From Allobosea sp. BK604 (GTDB lineage Bacteria; Pseudomonadota; Alphaproteobacteria; Rhizobiales; Beijerinckiaceae), in NCBI RefSeq assembly GCF_004341515.1, contig NZ_SLZF01000007.1, positions 248,001 through 312,000 on the forward strand: DNA of 64,000 nucleotides, given 5' to 3'. The translations under genes and the position numbers were made by a program. The notes beneath the pieces are model-generated. The model ran no database searches and had not been told where the DNA came from. It worked only from the letters and a program-made list of their open reading frames with translations. Position 1 is the stretch's first letter. The number at the start of each line of letters is the position of its first letter. Positions 35,730-44,508 of the stretch are shown here, in pieces.

Positions 35730-36677
35730 GTGTCACCGGCCTATGTTCTCAAGCGCATCGCGCTGATCTGCTACACCCTGTTCGTGGTGTCGCTGATCGT
35801 CTTTGCGATCACGCAGATCCTGCCCGCCGACGCGGCGGTGATGCTGCTCGGCGAGAACGCGACCCAGGAGGCGCTCGCCGCCGTGCGCGAGCGGCTCGGC
35901 TTGGACGCGCCGCTCTGGCAGCAATATCTGCACTGGCTCGGCGGCGTGGTGCAGGGCGATTTCGGCACCTCGATGCGCACCGGCCAGCCGGTCGGGCCGG
36001 CGCTGTTCGAGGCGCTCGGCCGCTCGCTGCTGCTCGCCCTGTTCTCGATCCTGCTGATGCTGGCCCTGGCGCTGCCGCTCGGGATCGTCGCCGCGATCCG
36101 GCGCGGCCGCATCGCTGATCTAGTGGTCGGCGTGATCTCCTATATCGGCGTCTCCTTGCCGGAATTCGTCACCGCGACCTTGCTCGTGCTCGTTCTGGCC
36201 GACTGGCTGCAATGGCTGCCGGCGACCGGCTATGTGCCGCTGACCGAGAATTTCGGCCGCGGCTTGCTCCATCTCGTCCTGCCGGTGCTGACCGTCTCGC
36301 TGATCCTGATCGCCCATGTCTCGCGCATGGTGCGTTCGGAGCTCGTCGACGTGCTGCACACCGACTATATCCGCGCCGCCCGGCTGAAGGGGCTCTCGAA
36401 CCGCACCGTGTTGTTCAAGCACGGGCTGCGCAACGCGCTCCTGCCGACCATCACCATCGTCGCGCTCGATATCGGCTACCTGCTCGGCGGCGTCATCGTC
36501 GTCGAGGAGATTTTCGCGCTGCCGGGGATTGGCCGCCAGCTCATCGTCGCGATCCAGAGCCGCGACCTGCCTTCGGTCCAGGCCGGCGCGCTGATCATGG
36601 CGACGACCTACGCCATCGCCAATTTCCTCGCCGACATCGCCTATGCCTGGCTCGACCGGAGGATCCAGTATGACTGA
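35730..36677 (+). CDS. ABC transporter permease, DppB type
   Basis: 315 residues from a GTG at 35730. Six predicted membrane helices, the first at about 7-27. The typical DppB segments LGLDAPLWQQYLHWLGGVVQGDFGTS and the cytoplasmic EAA loop (DYIRAARLKGLSNRTVLFKHGLRNALLP) are present. It overlaps the next permease by eight bases. Confidence 0.92.
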   Translation: MSPAYVLKRIALICYTLFVVSLIVFAITQILPADAAVMLLGENATQEALAAVRERLGLDAPLWQQYLHWLGGVVQGDFGTSMRTGQPVGPALFEALGRSLLLALFSILLMLALALPLGIVAAIRRGRIADLVVGVISYIGVSLPEFVTATLLVLVLADWLQWLPATGYVPLTENFGRGLLHLVLPVLTVSLILIAHVSRMVRSELVDVLHTDYIRAARLKGLSNRTVLFKHGLRNALLPTITIVALDIGYLLGGVIVVEEIFALPGIGRQLIVAIQSRDLPSVQAGALIMATTYAIANFLADIAYAWLDRRIQYD

Positions 36678-37494
36678 GACCTTCCGCCGGATGCTGCGCT
36701 CGCCGCAGGGCGCGCTCGGCCTCCTCATCGTCGGACTGATCCTGCTCGTCGTGATCCTCGGGCCGGCGCTGGCGCCGTACAACCCGGATACGATGGCGCC
36801 ATTGCAGCGCTACAAACCGCCGAGCGCGCAGTTCTGGCTCGGCACCGACCAATATGGCCGCGACATCCTCAGCCGGCTTCTGAATGGCGCTCGCGCCACC
36901 GTCGTGCTCGCCCTGATCGCGACCGGGCTCGGCACACTCGCCGGCGCCATGATCGGAACCGTCTCGGCCTATCTCGGCGGGCGGGCCGACGAGGCGATCA
37001 TGCGCACCATCGACGCGGTGATGTCGATCCCGAGCCTCCTGATGGCGCTGCTGATCGTCAATCTGCTCGGCAAGAGCAGCCTCAACGCCGTCCTTGCAAT
37101 TGCCATCGCCTTCACGCCCGGCATGGCGCGGGTGACGCGTTCGGTCGCGCTCGCCGTGCGCAAGCAGGACTATGTCAACGCCGCCATCGCCCGCGGCGAG
37201 AGCGCCGGCTTCATCGTCTGGCGCGAGATGCTGCCCAATGTCGTGGCGCCGATCATCGTCGAGATGACGATCCGCGTTGCTTTTGCCGTGATGCTGTTCG
37301 CGACGCTGAGCTTCCTCGGCCTCGGCGCCCAACCTCCGGCCTCGGAATGGGGGCTGATGGTCGCGGAAGCCCGCCGCTTCATGCATCTCAGCCCCTGGAT
37401 GATCCTGTGGCCGAGCCTCGCGGTCGCCCTCGTCGCCATCGGCTTCAACTTGCTCGGCGATGGGCTGCGCGACGTGCTGAACCCGCGGACCTGA
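36670..37494 (+). CDS. ABC transporter permease, DppC type
   Basis: 274 residues from the ATG at 36670; an upstream in-frame start at 36643 is less likely. N-terminal helix at about 14-34, then the DppC signature FWLGTDQYGRDILSRLLNGAR and the EAA loop (DYVNAAIARGESAGFIVWREMLPN). Five to six membrane helices. It forms the heterodimeric channel with the upstream permease. Confidence 0.92.
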   Translation: MTETFRRMLRSPQGALGLLIVGLILLVVILGPALAPYNPDTMAPLQRYKPPSAQFWLGTDQYGRDILSRLLNGARATVVLALIATGLGTLAGAMIGTVSAYLGGRADEAIMRTIDAVMSIPSLLMALLIVNLLGKSSLNAVLAIAIAFTPGMARVTRSVALAVRKQDYVNAAIARGESAGFIVWREMLPNVVAPIIVEMTIRVAFAVMLFATLSFLGLGAQPPASEWGLMVAEARRFMHLSPWMILWPSLAVALVAIGFNLLGDGLRDVLNPRT

Positions 37495-37498
37495 GGCC

Positions 37499-39118
37499 AT
37501 GGCGACGATCCTAGACATCGCCGGCTATAACCTCGACTACGCGACGCCGACCGGCTTCACCCGCGCACTCGACGCCGTGACACTCAGCATCGGCGGGGGC
37601 GAGGTGCTCGGGCTCGTCGGCGAGTCCGGTTCGGGCAAGACCTCGCTCGCCTGGGCGATCATGCGCTACCTGCCGCAGAGCGCGCGCGAGGCGGGCGGCA
37701 TCAGGCTCCGCGACAAGGACCTGATCGCGGCGAGCCCGGCCGAGATCGGCGCCATTCGCGGCCGCCGCATCGGCATGGTCTTCCAGGATCCGAGCACCTC
37801 GCTGAACCCGACCCTGCCGCTCGGCGAACAACTCGCCGAGGTGCTCGAGCGCCATCGCGGGCTGAGCCGGAAACAGGCCTGGGCCGAGGGCGAGGCCATG
37901 CTCGCCAGGGTCGGCCTGAAACTCCCGGCGCAGATGATGCGGCGCTATCCGCACGAGGCCTCGGGCGGCGAGAAGCAGCGCGTCGTCATCGCCACCGCCT
38001 TCGCCTGCCAGCCGGAATGCATCATCTTCGACGAGCCGACGACGGCGCTCGACGTCATTACGGCCTGCCAGATCCTCGACCTCTTCGCCGAGCTCCAGGC
38101 CGAGACCGGCGTCGCCTCGCTCTATATCTCGCACGATCTCGCGCTGGTCTCGCGCGTCGCGACAAGGGTCGCGGTGATCCATCGCGGCCGGATCGTCGAG
38201 CAAGGCGCGGTGGCGCAGGTCTTCGCCGCGCCGAGCGACGCCTATACGCAGAAGCTCCTCGCTGCCGTGCCGCGTCCCGACCATCGCCTTGTCGAGACCA
38301 CGCCCGACCCGGCGGCGAAGCCGCTGGTCGAGGTCGAGAAGCTCAGTGTCCATTATGGCCGCAAGCCCTTCCTCGCCAAGCTCCTCGGGCGCGAAGGCAC
38401 CCGCTTCACCGGCAATCGCGAGGTCAGCCTCGCCGTCCAGCCCGGCGAGATCCTCGGCATCGTCGGCGAATCCGGCTCGGGCAAGTCGACGCTCGCCAAG
38501 GCGTTGACGGGGCTGAACCCGTTCGAGGGTGGCTTGCGCTTCGATGGACGGCCGATCGCCGGTATCGGTGATATGGACCGGGCCTATCGCCGCGATGTCC
38601 AGATCATCTTCCAGCATCCGGATTCATCGCTCAATCCGCGCCAGCGCATCCGCGAGATCCTGTCGCGCCCACTGGCGCTCTACGGCAAGCCGGGGCAGGG
38701 GCGGGGCGCAGAGGCGATCGGCGATCTGCTCGAGCAGGTCCGCCTGCCGCGCAGCTACGCCGAGCGCTATCCGCACCAGCTCTCCGGCGGCGAGAAGCAG
38801 CGCGTCGCCATCGCCCGCGCCTTCGCCTCGCAGCCCAGGCTCGTGATCTGCGACGAGATCACCTCCGCGCTCGACGTGTCCGTGCAGGCCTCGGTGATCG
38901 AGCTGCTGGTCGATCTGCAGCGCCGGCACGGCACGGCCTATCTCTTCATCACCCACGATCTCAACCTCGTGCGCCAGATCGCGCACCGGATCGCGGTGAT
39001 GTATCGCGGCGACCTCGTCGAGCTGGTCGATGTCGCCGCCCTCCCGGCCGGCGCGAGCCATGCCTATACCCGCTCGCTCCTCGACGCGGTTCCCGCCCCG
39101 GCCTCTCCCAGCGCTTGA
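37499..39118 (+). CDS. Fused DppD-DppF ABC ATPase
   Basis: 539 residues containing two complete ATPase modules. Module 1 has Walker A GESGSGKT (about 40-47), signature SGGEKQRVVIATA and Walker B CIIFDEPT. Module 2 has GESGSGKS (about 323-330), SGGEKQRVAIARA and LVICDEIT. Note CDEIT in place of CDEPV in the second Walker B region. Each module ends in the oligopeptide-permease C-terminal region. In most bacteria DppD and DppF are separate, though fusions are common in alphaproteobacteria. It energises the permeases just upstream. Confidence 0.92.
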   Translation: MATILDIAGYNLDYATPTGFTRALDAVTLSIGGGEVLGLVGESGSGKTSLAWAIMRYLPQSAREAGGIRLRDKDLIAASPAEIGAIRGRRIGMVFQDPSTSLNPTLPLGEQLAEVLERHRGLSRKQAWAEGEAMLARVGLKLPAQMMRRYPHEASGGEKQRVVIATAFACQPECIIFDEPTTALDVITACQILDLFAELQAETGVASLYISHDLALVSRVATRVAVIHRGRIVEQGAVAQVFAAPSDAYTQKLLAAVPRPDHRLVETTPDPAAKPLVEVEKLSVHYGRKPFLAKLLGREGTRFTGNREVSLAVQPGEILGIVGESGSGKSTLAKALTGLNPFEGGLRFDGRPIAGIGDMDRAYRRDVQIIFQHPDSSLNPRQRIREILSRPLALYGKPGQGRGAEAIGDLLEQVRLPRSYAERYPHQLSGGEKQRVAIARAFASQPRLVICDEITSALDVSVQASVIELLVDLQRRHGTAYLFITHDLNLVRQIAHRIAVMYRGDLVELVDVAALPAGASHAYTRSLLDAVPAPASPSA

Positions 39119-39129
39119 AGGACATGACG

Positions 39130-40347
39130 ATGGATCGCGCCCAGCTTCTGGCCCGCCTCGATGAGAAGGCCGCCCTCGACTTCCTCAGCCAGATGGCCCG
39201 TCACAAGAGCTATTCGGAGACCGAGGGTGAGCGCGTGCTGGCCGCCTTCATGGACAAGCAGATGAAAGCGCTCGGGCTCGATTCCGAATTGCAGCCGGTG
39301 GTCGGCGAGCGCGTCAACGCCATCGGCCGCTGGAAGGGCACGGGTGGCGGCAAGAGCCTGCTCTTCAACGGTCATCTCGACACCAATCCGGCGACCGAGG
39401 GCTGGACCGTCGATCCCTGGGGCGGGCTGGTCGACGACAAGTTCATCTACGGCATCGGCGTCTCCAACATGAAGGCGGGCGACGCCGCCTATTTCTGCGC
39501 GGTCAAGACGTTGATCGATGCTGGCGTGAAGCTGAAGGGCGATGTCGTGCTGACCTATGTCGTCGGCGAGCTGCAGGGCGGCGTCGGCACGGTCGCCGCG
39601 ATCCAGAACGGCGTGACCGCGGATTACTTCATCAATTCCGAGCCGACCGACCTGCAGGCCATCACCATGCATGCCTGCGCCTTCACCTATGTCATCGAGC
39701 TCACCGGCAATACCCGCCATCTCTCGAAGCGCGAGCAGGCGGTCGACGCCATCATGGCCGCGACCGACCTGATCCCGCGCCTCAACGCCATGAAATTCTC
39801 GGGCGCGCTGAGCGCCGAGCATGAATCGATCAATCGCGTCCATGTCGGCGTCGTCCATGGCGCGCTGGGCAAGGAGCTGCACGAGTGGCGCGCGCCGCAG
39901 GTCGCCGATTTCGCCAGGATCAAGGGCTCGGGCCGCTATGCGCCGGGCCAGGACCAGGCCGGCGCCGTCGCCGACATGCGCCGCGAGCTTGATGCGCTCG
40001 AGGCGCGCTTCCCCGGTCTCAAGGCGACGATCCGCATCGAGAAGCAGGAGGGCCATCGCTCGATGCCGGCCTTCGAGGTTGCTCGCGGCGCCCGCATCGT
40101 CAGGACGATCAACGCCGCCTATGAGACAGTGCGCGGCACGCCGCAGCCGACGGGCGCGATCGCGCCGCCCTGCTTCTTCGGCACCGATGCAGGGCATTTC
40201 TACGCGGAGCTCGGCATGGAAGGCATCGTCTGCGGGCCGGGCGGGCGCTACAACACCATGCCCGACGAACGCGTCGACATCGCTGATTATCTCGACATGA
40301 TCCGTATCTACATCCTCTGCATACTGGATATCTGCGAGCCGGCCTGA
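39130..40347 (+). CDS. M20-family metallohydrolase (acetylornithine deacetylase type)
   Basis: 405 residues from the ATG at 39130, chosen because GAAGGA at 39117-39122 is correctly spaced for it; ATG 39124 is too close and a TTG at 39115 overlaps the preceding stop. Motifs: NGHLDTNP, a GVSNMKAG segment where GxxDMKxG is usual, and VVGELQGG where TxEExxG is usual. Thus the bridging Asp and the catalytic Glu pair are partly replaced (Asn for Asp; GEL for EE). The fold is M20 but metal binding may be altered. Last gene of the importer operon. Confidence 0.85.
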   Translation: MDRAQLLARLDEKAALDFLSQMARHKSYSETEGERVLAAFMDKQMKALGLDSELQPVVGERVNAIGRWKGTGGGKSLLFNGHLDTNPATEGWTVDPWGGLVDDKFIYGIGVSNMKAGDAAYFCAVKTLIDAGVKLKGDVVLTYVVGELQGGVGTVAAIQNGVTADYFINSEPTDLQAITMHACAFTYVIELTGNTRHLSKREQAVDAIMAATDLIPRLNAMKFSGALSAEHESINRVHVGVVHGALGKELHEWRAPQVADFARIKGSGRYAPGQDQAGAVADMRRELDALEARFPGLKATIRIEKQEGHRSMPAFEVARGARIVRTINAAYETVRGTPQPTGAIAPPCFFGTDAGHFYAELGMEGIVCGPGGRYNTMPDERVDIADYLDMIRIYILCILDICEPA

Positions 40348-40541
40348 GCCGGCTGAAGTGGCCGTGGCCACAACCGGCACGCGATTAACGGAAAAATATC
40401 ACTGCCAAAGTAGAAGCCCCGCAGGCGCTGATCCACCCTTGCCGCAGCAGTCCTAGGCCTATAGTCGTTGCCCCGACGTAACGTCCGCAGGCCCGCTCGA
40501 CCGGGTTGTTTCGAAGAGACGCGCATGACGGAATCCGCCTG

Positions 40542-40587
40542 ACCCGACCGGGGATCGGGTGGAAGGATCGCCCATGCCGGGCGATCC
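40542..40587 (+). promoter_or_regulatory. Tandem leader hairpins before the ABC importer
   Basis: Stem ACCCGA/TCGGGT (40542-40547, 40555-40560) is followed by a perfect 9-bp stem GGATCGCCC/GGGCGATCC (40565-40573, 40579-40587) with loop ATGCC. The second hairpin ends five bases before the GGGGAG ribosome site (40592-40597). It could modulate translation or stabilise the 5' end; it lacks a T-run. I do not recognise a known riboswitch in the 250-base leader. Confidence 0.4.
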
Positions 40588-40601
40588 CAGCGGGGAGTTC
40601 G

Positions 40602-41375
40602 ATGGGGCGCGGCAGTCATCTTCTGGAGACGATGAAGTTCATCGCTCCACTGGCCTTCCTGGTCGCCGTCTGGGCGATCGTCATACCCGTTTTCCAGGTC
40701 AATCCGCAGATCTTCCCGAGCGTTCCCGCCGTCGTTAAGGCCGGAATCGAGAGCATCCTCAACGGCACGCTGTTGATGCATGTCGGTGCGAGCATGGGCC
40801 GTGTCATCCTCGGCACGGTGCTCGCCGTCATCGTCGCGGTGCCGCTCGGCATCCTGATGGGCATCAGCAAGGGCGTCTCCGACTTCCTGACGCCGCTCCT
40901 GCGCTTCTTCTCGGTGCTCGCCGGCATCGCCTGGATCCCGCTGGCGACGCTCTGGTTCGGCTACGGCTTCGGCGCCATCATCTTCGTCATCTTCAACGGC
41001 GTGTTCTTCATCGTCGTCTACAACACGCTGCTCGGCGTCTCGACCATTCCGATGTCCCTGCGCAACGCGGCCTATTCGCTCGGCGCCGGACGCTGGTCGG
41101 TCTTCACCGAGGTGCTGCTGCCCGGCGCGCTGCCGAACATCGTCACCGGCGTTCGCACCGGGCTCGGCTTCGCCTGGCGCGGGCTGATCGCGGCCGAGAT
41201 GATCGCGACCAATGTCGGCCTCGGCTACATGCTCTTCGTCGCCCGCGACTTCTACCAGACCGAAGTCATCGTCTTCGGCATGATCGTGATCGGCGTGCTC
41301 TGGCTGCTGATCGACCGGCTCGTCCTCGTCCCGCTCGAGCGCGCGACCATCGAACGCTGGGGCCTGGTGCGCTGA
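40602..41375 (+). CDS. ABC transporter permease, SsuC/TauC/NrtB type (1 of 2)
   Basis: 257 residues from the ATG at 40602 (GGGGAG five bases upstream). Six helices. The SsuC-like segments PLRFFSVLAGIAWIPLATLWFG and the EAA-like loop (SLGAGRWSVFTEVLLPGALPNIVTGVRTGLG) are clear. It belongs to importers for nitrate, taurine, alkanesulfonates or pyrimidine precursors; the solute cannot be told from the permease. The stop shares a base with the next start (TGATG). Confidence 0.9.
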   Translation: MGRGSHLLETMKFIAPLAFLVAVWAIVIPVFQVNPQIFPSVPAVVKAGIESILNGTLLMHVGASMGRVILGTVLAVIVAVPLGILMGISKGVSDFLTPLLRFFSVLAGIAWIPLATLWFGYGFGAIIFVIFNGVFFIVVYNTLLGVSTIPMSLRNAAYSLGAGRWSVFTEVLLPGALPNIVTGVRTGLGFAWRGLIAAEMIATNVGLGYMLFVARDFYQTEVIVFGMIVIGVLWLLIDRLVLVPLERATIERWGLVR

Positions 41376-42181
41376 TGAACCCGCTTCTCCCGCTCTGGTC
41401 CTTCTGGGTCCGCGCCTCGAAACTGTTTCCGTTGCTCTCGACGCTGGCGCCCTTCGTGCCGGTCGTGCTGCTCTGGCAGGCCGTGGCGACCTGGGGGCCG
41501 TTCCCGCCGGCCTTCTTCCCCGCGCCGATGGATGTCATCCGCAACTTCCAGATGCTGATGTACAAGGGCATCCTGCCCGAATATCTCGGCGACAGCGTCG
41601 CGCGGCTCGCGGCCGGCGCCGCTGTCGGCATGGCGATCGGCATCCCGCTCGGCCTGCTGATCGGCCTGAGCAAGCGCGCCTATGCCGCGCTCTGGCCAGT
41701 CGTGCTGTTCTTCCAGGCCATCGGCGACATCGCCTGGCTGCCGATCCTGATCATCTGGTTCGGCTTCGGCCTGACCACGATGGCCTTCGTCATCGTCTAT
41801 ACCGTGGTCTTCCCGGTGATCTTCAACACCGTGCTCGGCGTGCGCTCGGTCAAAGTCGACCTCTACCGCGCGGCGCAGAGCCTCGGCGCCCCGCCCTGGC
41901 GCATCCTGACCGAGGTCGTGATCCCCGGCGCGCTGCCCAACATCATCACCGGGCTGCGCAACGGGCTGGGCTATGGCTGGCGCGCCCTGATCGCGGCCGA
42001 GATGATCGTCGGCACCAGCGGCATCGGCTTCATGATGTTCGATGCCCGCCGCGCCGGCTCCGTGACTGAAATCGTGCTGGGCATGATCGTGCTCGGCATC
42101 CTCTGGTACATTGTCGACGCCTGGGTGCTCGCGCCGATCGAGCGCGCGACCGGCCGGCGTTGGGGACTGGTGACACAGTGA
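41375..42181 (+). CDS. ABC transporter permease, SsuC/TauC/NrtB type (2 of 2)
   Basis: 268 residues, homologous to the previous gene along its length (PVVLFFQAIGDIAWLPILIIWFG; SLGAPPWRILTEVVIPGALPNIITGLRNGLG). Two different permeases in this family are unusual since most systems use one as a homodimer; here a heterodimeric channel is likely. It overlaps the ATPase by GTGA. Confidence 0.9.
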   Translation: MNPLLPLWSFWVRASKLFPLLSTLAPFVPVVLLWQAVATWGPFPPAFFPAPMDVIRNFQMLMYKGILPEYLGDSVARLAAGAAVGMAIGIPLGLLIGLSKRAYAALWPVVLFFQAIGDIAWLPILIIWFGFGLTTMAFVIVYTVVFPVIFNTVLGVRSVKVDLYRAAQSLGAPPWRILTEVVIPGALPNIITGLRNGLGYGWRALIAAEMIVGTSGIGFMMFDARRAGSVTEIVLGMIVLGILWYIVDAWVLAPIERATGRRWGLVTQ

Positions 42182-42936
42182 AGACGCTGAGCCTCAAGAA
42201 CCTCTCGAAGACCTATTTCGACCCCTATGCGGGCAGCCATCACACGGCGCTGCACGACATCTCGCTCGACATTCCCGCCGGCGATTTCGTCTCGGTCGTC
42301 GGCCCCTCCGGTTGCGGCAAGTCGACCATCCTCAACATGGTCGCCGGCTTCATCCCGCATTCCGGCGGCGACATCCTGGTCGGCGGCCAGCCGGTCAAGG
42401 GGCCCGGCCCGGACCGCGGCGTCGTCTTCCAGTCCTTCGCGCTCTTCCCGTGGAAGACGGTGCTCGACAATGTCGGCTTCGGCCCGAAGATGCGCGGAGT
42501 GCCCAAGGCCGAGCGCGACGAGATCGCCCGCGAATACCTCGCCATGGCCGGCCTCTCGCATGCCGAGAACCGCTATCCAAACGAGCTTTCGGGCGGCATG
42601 CAGCAGCGCGTCGGCGTCGTCCGCGCGCTCGCCAACAAGCCCGACATCCTGCTGATGGACGAGCCCTTCGCCAGCGTCGACGCGCAGACGCGCATGACCT
42701 TGCAGGACGAGCTCAGCCGCATCTGGGAGGAGCGCCGGCCGACCGTGCTCTTCATAACCCACGACGTGCCCGAGGCGGTGTTCCTGGCGAACCGCGTCGT
42801 CGTGCTCTCCAAGGGCCGTGTCCTTGCCGACGTGCCGGTGCCGATCGCTCGTCCGCGCGTCTGGGACAAGCTGGTCGAGGACGAGGAGTTCAAGGACCTC
42901 TCCAACAAGGTGCTCGCGCTGGTGAGGTCGGCATGA
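42178..42936 (+). CDS. ABC transporter ATP-binding protein, SsuB/TauB/NrtD type
   Basis: 252 residues from the GTG at 42178, which overlaps the permease stop by four bases; an ATG at 42160 would give a longer overlap. Walker A GPSGCGKS, Q-loop VFQSFALFPWKTVLDNV, signature LSGGMQQRVGVVRAL, Walker B LLMDEPFASVD and switch His in FITHD. C-terminal ends DLSNKVLALVRS. It energises the two upstream permeases. The next gene overlaps it by ATGA. Confidence 0.93.
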   Translation: MKTLSLKNLSKTYFDPYAGSHHTALHDISLDIPAGDFVSVVGPSGCGKSTILNMVAGFIPHSGGDILVGGQPVKGPGPDRGVVFQSFALFPWKTVLDNVGFGPKMRGVPKAERDEIAREYLAMAGLSHAENRYPNELSGGMQQRVGVVRALANKPDILLMDEPFASVDAQTRMTLQDELSRIWEERRPTVLFITHDVPEAVFLANRVVVLSKGRVLADVPVPIARPRVWDKLVEDEEFKDLSNKVLALVRSA

Positions 42937-43253
42937 GCGTGCTGCGCGCCGCGCTCGGCAATCGGCGCGGTCTGATCCTGCTCGCCTGTATCGCCGCCTG
43001 GCTCGCCTGGCAGGCCTGGCTCTTCGCGGTAGCGCCCGCCAAGATCGCCGCAGGCTTTCCGGATCGTCAGCGCGTCAGCGCGCTGATCACCTTGCCGTTC
43101 TCGCCCGAGCGCTTCCACGTGCTGATCTTCCAGCGCTATGGCCGCGTCTCCGGAACGGACGGGAATACTGTCGAGCTGCGCAATATCGACAAGGACCAGC
43201 TCGGCGCAATCGCCCGGTACTATTGGGTCCAACGCATCGAACCTTTGCAGTAG
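42933..43253 (+). CDS. Small single-pass membrane protein in the ABC operon
   Basis: 106 residues, ATGA overlap with the ATPase, 11 bases before the binding-protein gene. One membrane helix at about 13-34 (LILLACIAAWLAWQAWLFAV). The remaining ~70 residues are likely periplasmic, with FHVLIFQRYGRVSG and RYYWVQRIEPL segments. I do not recognise a family. The tight coupling means it is a component or modulator of this importer. Confidence 0.8.
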   Translation: MSVLRAALGNRRGLILLACIAAWLAWQAWLFAVAPAKIAAGFPDRQRVSALITLPFSPERFHVLIFQRYGRVSGTDGNTVELRNIDKDQLGAIARYYWVQRIEPLQ

Positions 43254-43264
43254 GGAGGATGGGA

Positions 43265-44326
43265 ATGCTGACACGTAGGACAATACTGGCGGCGGGCGCG
43301 GTGCTTGCCACCCCGCACATCGCGCGGGCGCAGAATCTGGTGAAGATGAAGGCCGGCATGGTCACGGCGATCGACCAGCTCGGCCTGCCGATCGCGCTCG
43401 AGCGTGGCTTCTTCGAGAAATGGGGCCTGGATGTCGACATCGCCCGGCCCTACGCCACCGGCGTCGATGCGCTGAACGCGCTGCAGGCCGGCGAGAGCAA
43501 CATCGTCCAGGTCGGCGTGCCGATGATCGGCGCCGTGCTGCGCGGCATGGATCTCGTCGCGCTCGCCAATTACTCGGGCAATGCCACGACCCGCGGCGCC
43601 GACGCCACCATGGCGCTGATCGCCGGTGCCGGCTCGGGCATCGCCAAGGGCGACCTTGCCAGCCTCAAGGGCAAGAAGATCGCCGCCTCCTTCGGCACGA
43701 TCAACCATCTCTACATCCTCGCCCTGCTCGAGAAGGGCGGCCTGACCCCGGCCGACGTCACCCTGGTCAACACCCCGCCGCCGGACATGACGGTCGCGTT
43801 GCTGGCCAAGGGCATCGACGCCTTCGTCGGCTGGGACCCCTGGCCGATCGTCGCGCTGAAGGATGTTGCCGGTGCCGTCGAGGTCGTGCGCGGCGGCGGC
43901 GTCATCGCCTATGTCGGCTACAATGTCGGGATGCGCTCCTGGGTGGCGGCCAACGGCCCGACCGTCGAGAAGTTCCTCGCGGCGCTCTCCGAGGCCGATC
44001 AGTGGATGCGCAAGGAACCCAAGCGCGCCGCGCAGGTCGCGACCCGCTGGATTCCGGGCCTGAAGCAGGATGTTGCCGAGGCCTCGATGGAGTTCAACAT
44101 CCAGCAGGCCGACCGCCGCCTCTCGGCCAATAACTACCGCGCCCTCTGGGCCGCGACCGACCGGCTGAACCGCCTCGGCTTCGTCAAGGAGACCTTTGAC
44201 GTCAACAAGCACTTCGAGCCGAAGTACATCCTGAAGGTGATGGCCGACAATCCCGCGCTGTTCAGCGACCTGCCGCCGATCCCGGCGGATGTCGCGATTG
44301 GCCCCGGCTTCACCTTCAAGCCCTAA
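43265..44326 (+). CDS. ABC transporter substrate-binding protein, NrtA/SsuA/TauA type
   Basis: 353 residues. Start at the ATG 43265, six bases after GGGAGG (43253-43258). Signal peptide MLTRRTILAAGAVLATPHIARA. The mature domain is NMT1/SsuA-like: IALERGFFEKWGLDVDI, ALQAGESNIVQVGVPM, LKGKKIAASFGTINHL, AFVGWDPWPIVA. It provides substrate recognition for the two-permease importer. The family covers sulfonates, nitrate, aromatic acids and thiamine precursors; I cannot choose among them. Confidence 0.9.
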   Translation: MLTRRTILAAGAVLATPHIARAQNLVKMKAGMVTAIDQLGLPIALERGFFEKWGLDVDIARPYATGVDALNALQAGESNIVQVGVPMIGAVLRGMDLVALANYSGNATTRGADATMALIAGAGSGIAKGDLASLKGKKIAASFGTINHLYILALLEKGGLTPADVTLVNTPPPDMTVALLAKGIDAFVGWDPWPIVALKDVAGAVEVVRGGGVIAYVGYNVGMRSWVAANGPTVEKFLAALSEADQWMRKEPKRAAQVATRWIPGLKQDVAEASMEFNIQQADRRLSANNYRALWAATDRLNRLGFVKETFDVNKHFEPKYILKVMADNPALFSDLPPIPADVAIGPGFTFKP

Positions 44327-44349
44327 GCGTTCAGCTCCTCGAGAACACG

Positions 44350-44379
44350 ACAGCGGCCGGTCTCCAGGCCGCTGTTTTC
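44350..44379 (+). terminator. Rho-independent terminator after the ABC importer
   Basis: ACAGCGGCC (44350-44358) pairs with GGCCGCTGT (44367-44375) across an 8-base loop and is followed by TTTTCGTTT. It begins 24 bases after the binding-protein stop. Confidence 0.8.
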
Positions 44380-44399
44380 GTTTGCGGGGACAGCTCATC

Positions 44400-44494
44400 C
44401 GTCATGGTCGGGCCTGTCCCGACCATCCACGTCGTCCTTTGTCGAAGGCGGTGTTCAAGGCGTGGATGCTCGGCACAAGGCCGAGCATGACGAC
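44400..44494. repeat. Dispersed palindromic intergenic element
   Basis: Three nested dyads: ATGGTCGGG/CCCGACCAT at 44404-44426, ATCCACG/CGTGGAT (44425-44431 with 44461-44467), and ATGCTCGG/CCGAGCAT (44467-44488). Bounded by CCGTCATG and CATGACG. The pattern (GTCATGGTCGGG..TGTCCCGACCATCCACG .. GCGTGGATGCTCGGCACAAGG) is one I recall as highly repeated between genes in Rhizobiales. It lies between convergent genes. Confidence 0.65.
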
Positions 44495-44508
44495 GCTTCC
44501 CAGTTGGC

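Noticed and set aside
40381..40601. TPP or guanidine riboswitch in the importer leader
   Set aside because: I could not find the conserved TPP (CTGAGA) or ykkC core elements. Only generic hairpins are visible.
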